Below, piece after piece: positions 8,926-16,914 of a stretch of DNA of 64,000 nucleotides (position 1 is its first letter; the number at the start of each line of letters is the position of its first letter). Under the pieces are notes generated by a model. The model saw only the letters and a program-made list of their open reading frames with translations, did not search any database and was not told the DNA's origin. The stretch is from Streptomyces sp. DSM 15324 (GTDB lineage: Bacteria; Actinomycetota; Actinomycetes; Streptomycetales; Streptomycetaceae): contig NZ_KQ949029.1 of NCBI RefSeq assembly GCF_001514285.1, positions 24,942-88,941 on the forward strand. The letters run 5' to 3'. Position numbers and translations under genes: made by a program.

Positions 8926-9510
8926 ATGCGGTCCAAGCAGGTGCCCGTCCTCTCCGTCCCACACCGCTCGACGAGCGACCCCGCACCGATCGCCCAACAC
9001 CAGCGGCTCGCGCTGCTGCGACAGCTCGTGGACCGCGACGATGTCCCGCTCCAGGATCGCGTGGCTGCCGTGCTCGTTCTCCTCTACGCGCAGCCGCTGA
9101 CACGGATTGCACAGCTCAGCACCGGCGACGTCCAGCACGAGGACGGCGAAGTCCTCGTCCGGCTCGGCGACCCGCCGTCGCCTGTCCCGGCCCCGTTCGC
9201 CGGGATACTGCTGGACTACCTGGGGCAGCGGCCGAACACCATGACCGCGACAAATCCCGACGCCCGATGGCTCTTCCCCGGCCGCCGGGCCGGGCAGCCT
9301 ATGACCCCGGAGACTCCGGAACTTCGGCTCCGCCACCTGGGCTTCCCGACCCAGCGAGGCCGCACAGCGGCGATCCGCCACCTCGTCCTCCAGACCCCAG
9401 CCCCGGTGGTCGCCCGGATGCTCGGCTACCACGACGACACCACAGCCCGCCTCGCCGAAGAGGCCGGAGGAACCTGGCGCCACTGTGCCTCCGTTGACCA
9501 CCGGCGGTGA
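8926..9510 (+). CDS. Integrase-like protein (tyrosine recombinase catalytic-domain fragment)
   Basis: The 194-residue product resembles the C-terminal half of Streptomyces integrase-like proteins: LVLLYAQPLTRIAQLSTGDV, a basic ARWLFPGRRAGQPM hinge, and a RHLVLQTPAPVVARMLGYHD helix pair where box II (HxLRH, LGH) would sit. The box II motif and the nucleophilic Tyr are not clearly kept, and there is no N-terminal DNA-binding domain. It is probably a relic or a degenerate paralogue, and the ATG at 8926 may not be a genuine start. Confidence 0.5.
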   Translation: MRSKQVPVLSVPHRSTSDPAPIAQHQRLALLRQLVDRDDVPLQDRVAAVLVLLYAQPLTRIAQLSTGDVQHEDGEVLVRLGDPPSPVPAPFAGILLDYLGQRPNTMTATNPDARWLFPGRRAGQPMTPETPELRLRHLGFPTQRGRTAAIRHLVLQTPAPVVARMLGYHDDTTARLAEEAGGTWRHCASVDHRR

Positions 9511-9571
9511 CTACCGCCCGACAGGCGCTGCTTGACCTTGCCGCTGGCGGCAGGGTTGCACGATGACCGGC

Positions 9572-10325
9572 ATGAACAGCACCGCAGAGCAGCAGGATCG
9601 TCGCCGTCACCGGAGCCGGCACCGGGATCGGCCGGGCCACCGCCCGCGCCTTCGCCGCTGAGGGCGCCCACGTGGTCGCGATCGGGCGGCGGGCCGAGCC
9701 GCTGAAGGAGACCGGGGCCGGGCACGACCGGATCACGCCGCTGGCCGCCGACATCACCGCCGAGGGCGAGCCGGATCGGATCATCCGGACCACGCTGGAG
9801 ACACACGGCCGGCTGGACGTGCTGGTCAACAACGCAGGCATCGTGCGCAGCGGCGCTCTCGGCACGCTGACGCCGGAGATGATCACAGCTCAGCTTGCCA
9901 CCAACCTCGTCGCCCCCATCCTGCTGGCCCAGGCCGCGCTGCCACTCCTGGAGAAGTCGGGCGGGGTGATCGTCAATGTCAGTACGTCGGTGGGGCAGCG
10001 CGCCTGGCCCGGCAGCTCGGTCTATGCGGCCACCAAGTCCGCTCTGGAGCTGCTGACCCGCAGCTGGGCGGTCGAGCTGGCACCCCGCGGGATCCGGGTG
10101 GTGGCGGTCGCCCCCGGCGCGATCGACACTCCCATCGGCGAGCACCAGGGCCTGACGCCGGAGCGGATGGCAGCGGTGCGGGAGTGGCAGCTGGCGCACA
10201 CCCCACTGGCCCGGATCGGCCGAGCCGAGGAGGTGGCCTGGGCAGTCACCCAGCTTGCCGCACCGGCCGCGTCGTTCGTCACCGGAGTGGTTCTCCCGGT
10301 CGACGGCGGAGCGGTGGTGGCGTGA
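9572..10325 (+). pseudogene. SDR-family oxidoreductase with a frame break after its start
   Basis: The body is a classical short-chain dehydrogenase: VTGAGTGIGRATARAF (TGxxxGxG), HVVAIGRR, LVNNAGIVRSG (NNAG), VNVSTSVG (catalytic Ser), SVYAATKSALE (YxxxK) and a PVDGGAV end. The conserved N-terminus is in a frame with no start codon before about 9672. The natural-looking ATG at 9572 (MNSTAEQ) is one frame away, so a single-base slip near 9590 separates start from enzyme. An internal start at 9672 would remove the cofactor motif. It is either a recent pseudogene or a base error. It is coupled to the MerR gene downstream. Confidence 0.75.
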
Positions 10326-10351
10326 TAGGAGTGGCCCGGGAGGTGGGATGG

Positions 10352-10723
10352 GTGCGGATCGGTGAGCTGGCCGGGGCGACCGGGACAACCGCCCGTGCGC
10401 TGCGGCACTACGAGCAGGCCGGACTGATCTCCTCGCAGCGGGCCCCCAACGGCTACCGCGTCTACGACGAGCGGGCGGTGGTGCGGGTCCGCAGCATCCG
10501 CTACCTGCTGGCCGCCGGGCTCACCCTGGACGACGTGCGGGTGTTCCTGCCGTGCCTGGACGGCGATGTGGCCGCCGCACCGCCCTCGGACAAGGGCCTG
10601 CGGGTCGCGTTGGAACGGCTGGCGGTCCTCAACGAACGGATCGCCGCCCAGACCGAGGCCCGCGACCGACTGGAGGCCGCGTTGCAACAGGCAACCGGTG
10701 GTCGGATCCGCCCAGTGGCCTGA
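10352..10723 (+). CDS. MerR-family transcriptional regulator
   Basis: The product has 123 residues from the GTG at 10352, chosen because GGGAGGTGG sits just ahead. An upstream in-frame GTG at 10322 overlaps the SDR stop and would add ten residues. The N-terminal winged helix is typical: RIGELAGATGTTARALRHYE, AGLISSQRAPNGYRVYDE, then VRSIRYLLAAGLTLDDVR. The C-terminus is a short coiled coil (LERLAVLNERIAAQTEARDR) with no metal-binding cysteine cluster, so it probably senses an organic ligand. It is probably co-transcribed with the SDR and may regulate it. Confidence 0.88.
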   Translation: MRIGELAGATGTTARALRHYEQAGLISSQRAPNGYRVYDERAVVRVRSIRYLLAAGLTLDDVRVFLPCLDGDVAAAPPSDKGLRVALERLAVLNERIAAQTEARDRLEAALQQATGGRIRPVA

Positions 10724-11247
10724 ACGCCCACCTCGTCGCAGAAGCCGGAGAAGCCCGGAGTCGCTACGCTCCCCACGGCCACTCACGGTGACCACGAGCC
10801 CTCACCGGCCAAGGAATACGCGCCTCTCGATTACGCGAGGTCGCCAGTTTCACACCCCAAGACCCCCGCGAGTTCGCGAAAACTGAAGGCGCTTCGCCGT
10901 GAACCCCTGGGTCCGATGCTCTGATGTTGAGGGGTGGACCGGTAGGTTCGGGGTGAAGTCGCGGGGTCGGCTTCCAGGGGCCGTTCCAGGAGAGCGCGGA
11001 ACCCGGACGCGGCCGGGCTCGACGACGAGGACGGGGCTGAGGACTGACGCAGACGCCAGCCCGCCAGAATGGCCGGGAACGGACCGGGCGTTGGCACTGG
11101 TCACAGGCTCGGAAACGCAGGGCAGCACACCACGTGCCTTGTGGGTTCATGATGGTCTGCGGCGTGGAGTGCCCCGTCTGCCCGGTGGCTTTGCCCAGTC
11201 CGGATCGCGCATGATCCAATCCCTGGTGGATTCGACGGGAGTGTGGC
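10724..11247. other. Gap without a convincing gene
   Basis: There is no frame with credible protein character on either strand. It carries the right copy of the inverted motif at 10863-10889 and, at its end, the ribosome site for the HEAT-like gene. Confidence 0.5.
10863..10889 (-). repeat. Inverted-repeat motif, right copy
   Basis: On the minus strand this reads CCTTCAGTTTTCGCGAACTC followed by GCGGGGGTC, a near match to 5451-5475 on the plus strand. The pair may be transposon ends or a shared regulatory element. Confidence 0.5.
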
Positions 11248-12240
11248 GTGGGGGACTGGCGGACCGATCCGACGTTCGCAATGTGCAGGGCCCTGGTCAA
11301 CGGGGCGGATCTGTCATCGTTCGCGGCAGGCCCGTTCGACATCAGGACGGTGACGGCGACCATCCGGCCCGAGACCATCGACGGAGCCGTCCTCGACGAA
11401 CTTCCCTGGGGGAACTTCCCTCACGGAGAGGACGCCCGGAAAGCCGTTCACCTGCTGCGCACCAAAGAGGGGGCGGCACGTAACGCGATGGGTGCGCTGA
11501 TCGGCATGTGCGCCAACGACAGCCGGGCCGCCGTCGCTCTTGCCGTCCCGTTCCTGATCCGGATCGCCACCGACCCTCACCATCCACACCGCACCGTCGC
11601 CCTCGGCGGTCTCGCCACCCCCGCCCGCGCCCGCTACTTCGGTGTCGCCTCCCGCGCCGAATTCCTCCTCCACCGCTCCGGCCCCCGGCACGACGACTAC
11701 GACGACTACGGCGTCGAGGTGACCGGCTACCCGGCAGGCTGGTCGGTGGCCGCTGCCCGAGCCGCGATCACCGCTGGAACTCCCTTGCTCCTGCCGCTCC
11801 TCGACGACTTTGACCCTGCCGTGCGCATCGACGCCTCCTACGCTCTCGCCCCCGCGGCCGACCCCGACCATTCGGTCCGAACCGCGTTCGCTGCCCGGTT
11901 CGCCAAGGAGCAGGACCCCATGGTCCTGGCCGCCTTGGTTCTCGCGACCGCAGAGACGACACGTGCCCACCCACACCGACCGGCCATCGCGTGGATCCGC
12001 GAGATGTGGCAGGACCGGGCACAGGCCCCCGAAGTCCGCCTTGCCGCTGCGATCGGCTGGCTCTGCCTCACCGACGAACCCGCCCCCGACGTCTTGCACA
12101 CCACCGTCGACGTCCTGGCCACCGAAGAACGCGCCCGCGCTATGGAGGCCCTGCCCTGGATGGCCGCCGTCGGTGGCAACGAGCCGGGGCTCCTGCGCTG
12201 CGTCCGCCGCATGCTCCACCCAGAAGAGCCCGAACCGTAA
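11248..12240 (+). CDS. HEAT-repeat-like protein
   Basis: The 330-residue protein starts at the GTG at 11248 behind a GACGGGAG ribosome site. It consists of paired amphipathic helices typical of HEAT/armadillo folds (AVALAVPFLIRIATDP, AGTPLLLPLLDDFDPAVRID, DPMVLAALVLATAETTR, APEVRLAAAIGWLCLTDEPA), with no catalytic motif, signal peptide or membrane segment. Such proteins are usually scaffolds. It stands alone, with no operon partner to suggest a role. Confidence 0.8.
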   Translation: MGDWRTDPTFAMCRALVNGADLSSFAAGPFDIRTVTATIRPETIDGAVLDELPWGNFPHGEDARKAVHLLRTKEGAARNAMGALIGMCANDSRAAVALAVPFLIRIATDPHHPHRTVALGGLATPARARYFGVASRAEFLLHRSGPRHDDYDDYGVEVTGYPAGWSVAAARAAITAGTPLLLPLLDDFDPAVRIDASYALAPAADPDHSVRTAFAARFAKEQDPMVLAALVLATAETTRAHPHRPAIAWIREMWQDRAQAPEVRLAAAIGWLCLTDEPAPDVLHTTVDVLATEERARAMEALPWMAAVGGNEPGLLRCVRRMLHPEEPEP

Positions 12241-12429
12241 AGCGACGACCCCTGGGCCCCATGGCCCTGACCGGCCCCGCATAGCTCGCGTTCTGTGCAT
12301 CGCGGTTGGCCGTCGGGGCCAACCACCGTGCTCAGTCACCGCCGCTGTGGCTGAGTCCTGTAGTGGGCCCGTCTGGCCAGGTAGGTGCTCAGCCGGAGCT
12401 GGCAGTGCAGACCGGGCCCGGCCCAGAAG

Positions 12430-12750
12430 CTAGCGGCCGACAGTGCTCCAATCGGCGGGGGCGGGCGGCACTGTACGGCCTGCGGCGTGTTCGCGGAGGC
12501 GCCGGGTCAGTTCCTGAAGGTCATAGCCGGGGAAGCTCACCTGGAGGAGGCGCAGGCCGAAGTGCGATCCGGAGCTTCGTGTGCCGTAACCCTGGTAGTT
12601 CGCGTCGCGGAAGCCGTTGACCGTGAGGTTGACCTGCTGATACCCAGTGTTTGCGGCAACAGGGGTGATGCTGCGGTTGACAGCGTATGAGGAGACATCG
12701 TCGTTGGCGGCCGCGTTGACTGCTTGGCACGCTGCGGCAGGATCGAGGAG
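12430..12750 (-). pseudogene. Possible fragment of an unrecognised protein
   Basis: One leftward frame ends with protein-like sequence (ANDDVSSYAVNRSITPVAAN, YQQVNLTVNGFRDANYQGYG, LQVSFPGYDLQELTRRLREH), then a stop at 12430. It has no start codon with a ribosome site, and the sequence further upstream in frame is low quality. The rest of 12241-13082 shows no gene. Confidence 0.25.
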
Positions 12751-13082
12751 AGACGGCGCAGGGCGGTCGACGGAGGTCCTGGACCGGCATGGCCGGCTGG
12801 AACTGCGGCATTTTCGTGGGCTGCTGGGGTGATGAGCCCGTCGGGGAGTGCCGGTGACGCGAAGGCTCGGCCCACTCACGCGCGAGCGCTCCGCCCCGGC
12901 CCACTGGTTGTGGCCCCACGGTGCGGCGCGCCCAAGGGCCTCCGCAGGGGTCCCGGGTTGGCGACGGCGTGAATGGTGCAGCGCGCCAGCGCTCCCTCGG
13001 CAACGCCGTTTCGCGCCGCTCGCCTCCGAGTCGGCCCTTCCTGCCGGGTGCCCGCACCGTCGGCGCGGCAGCATGGACGCCT

Positions 13083-13676
13083 TCAGGGGCGCCCGCTCAT
13101 GACGGTGCGCAGCAGGTCGACAATGGGCTGCACCGGGACGGTCGGGTCGAAGGCGCGCTGGACGCCGAGCCCGATGCCGAGGCTGAGCAGGGTCAGGGCG
13201 GCGGTGTCGGCAGGCAGGGCAGGTGTGATGCGGAGTTCGTCCGCCTGCGTCCGGATCAGCTCTGCGAGCGCGTCGGTGACGGTGCGTCGGCGCTGAGCGA
13301 GCTGCTCGCACACCTGCTTGTCGCGGCGGTTGGCGGTGGCGAACTCGACTTCCAGTGAGGTCCACGAGCTGTCGCCGATGGTCTCGTCGGCCCAGCGGGC
13401 GAATCCCGCGATCCGGTCCTCGAAGCGGGGCGCGTCGCCCATCGCGGCGGCAAGCTGTGTCACCTGTTCCGCAGCGATGCGGTCGAGTACGGCCAGGCAC
13501 AGCTCGTTCTTGGTGGCGAAGTTGGAGTACACCGCCCCCTTCGAGTAGCCCGCCGCCTCGGCGACACGCTCCATTGACGTCGCTGTGAAGCCCTCGCCCA
13601 GGAAGAGCGTGTACGCGGTGTCCAGGACGTGTTTGCGGGTGCGGGCCTGGCTCTCGGCCCGGGTCAGTCTTGCCAC
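13083..13676 (-). CDS. TetR-family transcriptional regulator
   Basis: The product has 197 residues. The N-terminal HTH is standard: LTRAESQARTRKHVLDTAYT, LFLGEGFTATSMERVAEAAG, YSKGAVYSNFATKNEL. The C-terminal helical domain would bind a ligand. The gene is divergent from the patatin/Baeyer-Villiger unit, with only 58 nt between starts and a palindrome inside that gap, so it most likely represses that unit and itself. Confidence 0.93.
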   Translation of the reverse strand: MARLTRAESQARTRKHVLDTAYTLFLGEGFTATSMERVAEAAGYSKGAVYSNFATKNELCLAVLDRIAAEQVTQLAAAMGDAPRFEDRIAGFARWADETIGDSSWTSLEVEFATANRRDKQVCEQLAQRRRTVTDALAELIRTQADELRITPALPADTAALTLLSLGIGLGVQRAFDPTVPVQPIVDLLRTVMSGRP

Positions 13677-13708
13677 ACCCGGAGGATACCGCTAGCTTTC
13701 GGATTCCC

Positions 13709-13720
13709 TTGGAATTCCAA
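13709..13720. promoter_or_regulatory. Palindrome TTGGAATTCCAA in the TetR-patatin divergent promoter
   Basis: A perfect 12-bp dyad lies in the 58-nt gap, with a further partial GGATTCCC half-site beside it. It is the natural candidate operator for the divergent TetR regulator. Confidence 0.6.
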
Positions 13721-13734
13721 TACCGGGAGAATCC

Positions 13735-14685
13735 ATGGCGGGTTGTCGACGACGCGGGCTGGTCGTCGGGTGCGGCGGCACCCTCGGCTTCGCATGGGCG
13801 GTCGCGGCGCTGGCCGCGGTCGAGAAGCGGCTCGGCTGGGATGCCCGCACGGCAGAGGTGCTGGTGGGGACGTCGGCGGGGGCGGAACTCGGGTCCGCGC
13901 TCGGGTCCGGCCGGTCGGTCTGCGACCTGCTCGGTGCACTGCAGGGCCGGTCCGACGCGGACCCGCTGCTCCTGCGGCACCTCGGCGCGCACCCGGGCGC
14001 CCTGCCACCGGTTCCGTGGCCGGGCCTGCCGGGCGCCGGGCTCACGGCGGCGGCAGCCCGGGGCCGTGTCCCGCTCGGCTCGGGGCTGCTCGGCCTCCTG
14101 CCACGCGGCCGTGGGGATGCGGGGTGGCTGCGGGACTTCGGCGCCGCGCTGGCGGACGGCCATTCGTGGCTCGCCTCGTCACGTACGTGGTTGGTGGCGA
14201 CCGAGACGCGCTCCGGCCGACGGGTCGCGTTCGGTTCGCCCGATACCCCGGTCGCCGACATCGGCAGCGCGCTGGCCGCGTCCTGGGCGATCCCGGGCTG
14301 GTTCCCTCCCGTGCGGATCGGCGGGCGCACCTACCTCGATGGCGGGGTGGTGTCGCCGACGTCGGCCGACCTCGTTGCCCCGCTCGGCCTGAGCGAGGTG
14401 GTGATCGTCGCCCCGATGGCGACGTCCGGGGGCGCGCCCGCCACCGGGCTGAGCCGCCTCGAACGCGTCGCCAGGCGCTGGATGACCCGGACCCTCGACG
14501 CGGAGGAACTCCTGCTTCGGGCAGCGGGGACCCGCGTCGTCCGGATCGAGCCCGGCGCCGAGGAACTGGCCGTTATGGGCTTCAACTTCATGGACGTCGC
14601 CCGCCGCCCGGCCACCCTCGACGTCTCCCTGCGTACCGCGCCCGACCGTGTCAAGCGAGCCCTGGACAGGAGCACCACGGCATGA
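13735..14685 (+). CDS. Patatin-like phospholipase / lipid hydrolase
   Basis: The 316-residue protein has the patatin layout: a glycine-rich oxyanion loop near the N-terminus (VVGCGGTLGFAWAV), the nucleophile elbow VGTSAG (GxSxG), and the Asp of the catalytic dyad in YLDGGVVSPT. It should hydrolyse acyl esters in the cytoplasm. Its stop overlaps the start of the flavin monooxygenase gene (ATGA), so the two are coupled; hydrolysis of an ester made by Baeyer-Villiger oxidation would be a sensible pathway. Control by the divergent TetR is likely. Confidence 0.88.
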   Translation: MAGCRRRGLVVGCGGTLGFAWAVAALAAVEKRLGWDARTAEVLVGTSAGAELGSALGSGRSVCDLLGALQGRSDADPLLLRHLGAHPGALPPVPWPGLPGAGLTAAAARGRVPLGSGLLGLLPRGRGDAGWLRDFGAALADGHSWLASSRTWLVATETRSGRRVAFGSPDTPVADIGSALAASWAIPGWFPPVRIGGRTYLDGGVVSPTSADLVAPLGLSEVVIVAPMATSGGAPATGLSRLERVARRWMTRTLDAEELLLRAAGTRVVRIEPGAEELAVMGFNFMDVARRPATLDVSLRTAPDRVKRALDRSTTA

Positions 14686-16139
14686 GCACCCACTTCGAGG
14701 TCATCGTCATCGGCGCCGGCCTCTCCGGCGTCGGCGCGGGGGTCCGGTTGCGGGAGGCCGGGATCCGGGACTTCCTGATCATCGAGGCCGCCGACGAATT
14801 CGGCGGCACGTGGCGGGCCAACACCTATCCGGGCTGCCAGTGCGATGTGCCGTCCCTGCTCTACAGCTACTCGTTCGCGCCGAACCCGGACTGGACGAGG
14901 GTGTACGCGCATCAGCCGGAGATCCTCGCCTACGTGAAAGGGGTCGCCGACCGGCACCGGCTGCGCGAGCACACCCGGTTCGGCGTGCGCATGACTGAGG
15001 CGCACTGGCAGCCCGACGCGGCACGGTGGCGGATCAGCACCGATGCCGGCGAGTTCACCGCCCGGTTCCTGATCGCCGGTGCCGGGCCGTGGAACGAGCC
15101 TCTCATCCCCGACATCCCGGGCCTTGCGGAGTTTCCCGGCGAGCTGTTCCACTCCGCGCGCTGGAACCACGACTACGACCTGCGCGGCAAGCGGGTCGCG
15201 GTCCTCGGCACCGGAGCATCGGCCGTGCAGTTCGTCCCGGCCATCGCCCCGCAGGTCGACCGGCTCCACCTGTTCCAGCGCACTGCCCAGTGGGTGCTGC
15301 CCAAGCCGGACCATCGCATACCGAAGGCCGAACGGTGGGTGATGCGGCACGTGCCCGGCGCCCGGGCCGCGGTGGCCGCAGTGGAGTACCGGGCAATGGA
15401 GATGCTGGGCCACGGATTTCGCCGGCCCTCGCTGCTGCGCGGCGTACAGGCCGTGGCACGCGCACACCTGCGCGCCACCGTGCGGGGCCGTGAACTGCGC
15501 CGCAAGCTGACCCCCGACTACACCATCGGCTGCAAGCGCATCCTGTTCTCCAACCGCTACTACCCGGCCCTGACCCGCCCGAATGTGGACGTGCACGCCT
15601 GCGCCGTCCGCACGGTCGACGGCACCACCGTGCTCGGCGCCGACGGCAGCAGCGCCGAAGTCGACGCGATCATCCTCGGTACGGGCTTTCACATCCTCGA
15701 CATGCCGCTGTCGAACCTCATCCACGACGGCGCCGGACGTTCCCTCGCCGACCACTGGCAGGGCTCCCCCGAGGCGTACCTCGGCACCGTCACCACCGGG
15801 TTCCCCAACGCGTTTCTGCTTCTCGGTCCCGGCCTGGGCACCGGACACAGCTCCGCGTTCACCATCCTCGAAGCACAGCTCGATCTCGCCTTCGGCGCGA
15901 TCCGCTCAGCACGCGCCGAGGGGTGGGCGTCGCTCGAGGTGCGCCGCGACGTGCAGAGCGCCTACAACACCGAACTGCAGGCCGCCCTCGCGGGCACCGT
16001 CTACAACACCGGCGGATGCCGGAGCTACTACCTCGACCCCAACGGCCGCAACAGCTTCAGCTGGCCCTGGTCCACCGGCAGGCTCCGCAAACAGGTGGCA
16101 CGCTTCGACACCCGAGACTTCACCGTCATCCACCACTGA
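14682..16139 (+). CDS. Flavin-containing (Baeyer-Villiger type) monooxygenase
   Basis: This is a 485-residue enzyme. The first Rossmann motif is VIVIGAGLSGVGAGVRLREA, the class B fingerprint is present as FPGELFHSARWNHD (FxGxxxHxxxW), and the NADPH Rossmann motif is VAVLGTGASAVQFVPAI. The late ILGTGFHILDMPL is the usual ATG-type motif. Such enzymes insert oxygen into ketones or oxidise heteroatoms. It is coupled to the patatin gene by a 4-nt overlap; monooxygenase plus esterase pairs degrade ketones through esters. The specific substrate is unknown. Confidence 0.92.
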   Translation: MSTHFEVIVIGAGLSGVGAGVRLREAGIRDFLIIEAADEFGGTWRANTYPGCQCDVPSLLYSYSFAPNPDWTRVYAHQPEILAYVKGVADRHRLREHTRFGVRMTEAHWQPDAARWRISTDAGEFTARFLIAGAGPWNEPLIPDIPGLAEFPGELFHSARWNHDYDLRGKRVAVLGTGASAVQFVPAIAPQVDRLHLFQRTAQWVLPKPDHRIPKAERWVMRHVPGARAAVAAVEYRAMEMLGHGFRRPSLLRGVQAVARAHLRATVRGRELRRKLTPDYTIGCKRILFSNRYYPALTRPNVDVHACAVRTVDGTTVLGADGSSAEVDAIILGTGFHILDMPLSNLIHDGAGRSLADHWQGSPEAYLGTVTTGFPNAFLLLGPGLGTGHSSAFTILEAQLDLAFGAIRSARAEGWASLEVRRDVQSAYNTELQAALAGTVYNTGGCRSYYLDPNGRNSFSWPWSTGRLRKQVARFDTRDFTVIHH

Positions 16140-16256
16140 CAGCCGCGCACCGCCGACAGCACGGGAGCGCACCCCATGGAACCGCCGCGGGCCACAGCCT
16201 GCAGGGGTCTCGGCGACGGCGTAATGCCTGCGCCCCTGGGGTGTTACCGTCGCACC

Positions 16257-16655
16257 ATGTCCAAGACCGAGATCGACGCGGTGACCGCCGAGTTCTTCGG
16301 CGCCTTCGACAACCGGGGCGGCAAGACTGCCGAGGTGGGCCGGATCCGCCGGCTGGTTCTTCCCAGCAGCGTGATCGTCAAGACCGGCCCGGAGTTCACG
16401 GTCTACACCGTGGACGAGTTCATCGAGCCCCGCCAGCGCCTGCTGACGGACGGTCGGCTGGTCGAGTTCTCCGAGTGGGAGGTCTCCGAACGGACCGAGA
16501 TCGCGGGCGATATCGCATCGCGGTTCGGTGAGTACCGAAAGTCCGGGATCTTGGACGGTGAGCTGTTCGAGGGTGGCGGGACCAAGACCATCCAGTTCGT
16601 CCGCACCTCGGACGGCTGGCGGATCGCAGCATTCGCCTGGTACGATCAGCCCTGA
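16257..16655 (+). CDS. NTF2-like (SnoaL/DUF4440-type) small protein
   Basis: The 132-residue product from the ATG at 16257 has the alpha+beta cone pattern of NTF2-like proteins: an opening helix (EIDAVTAEFFGAFDN), beta strands (VIVKTGPEFTVYTVDEFIEP), and a final TKTIQFVRTSDGWRIAAFAW strand pair. These proteins are small-molecule enzymes or binding domains; the cavity residues give no clear activity. It follows the BVMO gene by 117 nt and is followed by the IS256 insertion. Confidence 0.75.
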   Translation: MSKTEIDAVTAEFFGAFDNRGGKTAEVGRIRRLVLPSSVIVKTGPEFTVYTVDEFIEPRQRLLTDGRLVEFSEWEVSERTEIAGDIASRFGEYRKSGILDGELFEGGGTKTIQFVRTSDGWRIAAFAWYDQP

Positions 16656-16906
16656 AGCCTGTCGAACACGGGCTGTGCAGGCATACCGCCCTACCTTCTT
16701 GCCAGGTCCGTTCAGAAGTATCTGTGAGGCGACGGTTCAGGACGTCGATCTCCTGATTCGGCGAGCTCGCGCAGTGAATGTGCCTCAGCACTCACGTGCC
16801 GACGGGTTGAAGTGTCCGGAACCTCTGTAGCAGGCGGACAACCTGGCGTCGCTCCGAGGGTGCCGAAGAGCGGGTAGGGGTCCGCTCGGTGTTCCTTCAC
16901 CCCGCG

Positions 16907-16914
16907 TGCGCGGG
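16907..16914. repeat. Target-site duplication TGCGCGGG, left copy
   Basis: The 8-bp TGCGCGGG is repeated at 18333-18340, immediately outside the two ends of the IS256 element. Eight base pairs is the usual IS256-family duplication. Confidence 0.85.

Noticed and set aside
12521..13057. Leftward Arg/Pro-rich frame in the 12.2-13.1 kb gap
   Set aside because: The composition is that of random GC-rich DNA, with no ribosome site and no recognisable segment.
12430..14163. A long leftward open frame opposite the TetR and patatin genes
   Set aside because: It is a mirror of real genes in very high-GC DNA. Only its last 100 residues look protein-like, and those are listed separately with low confidence.
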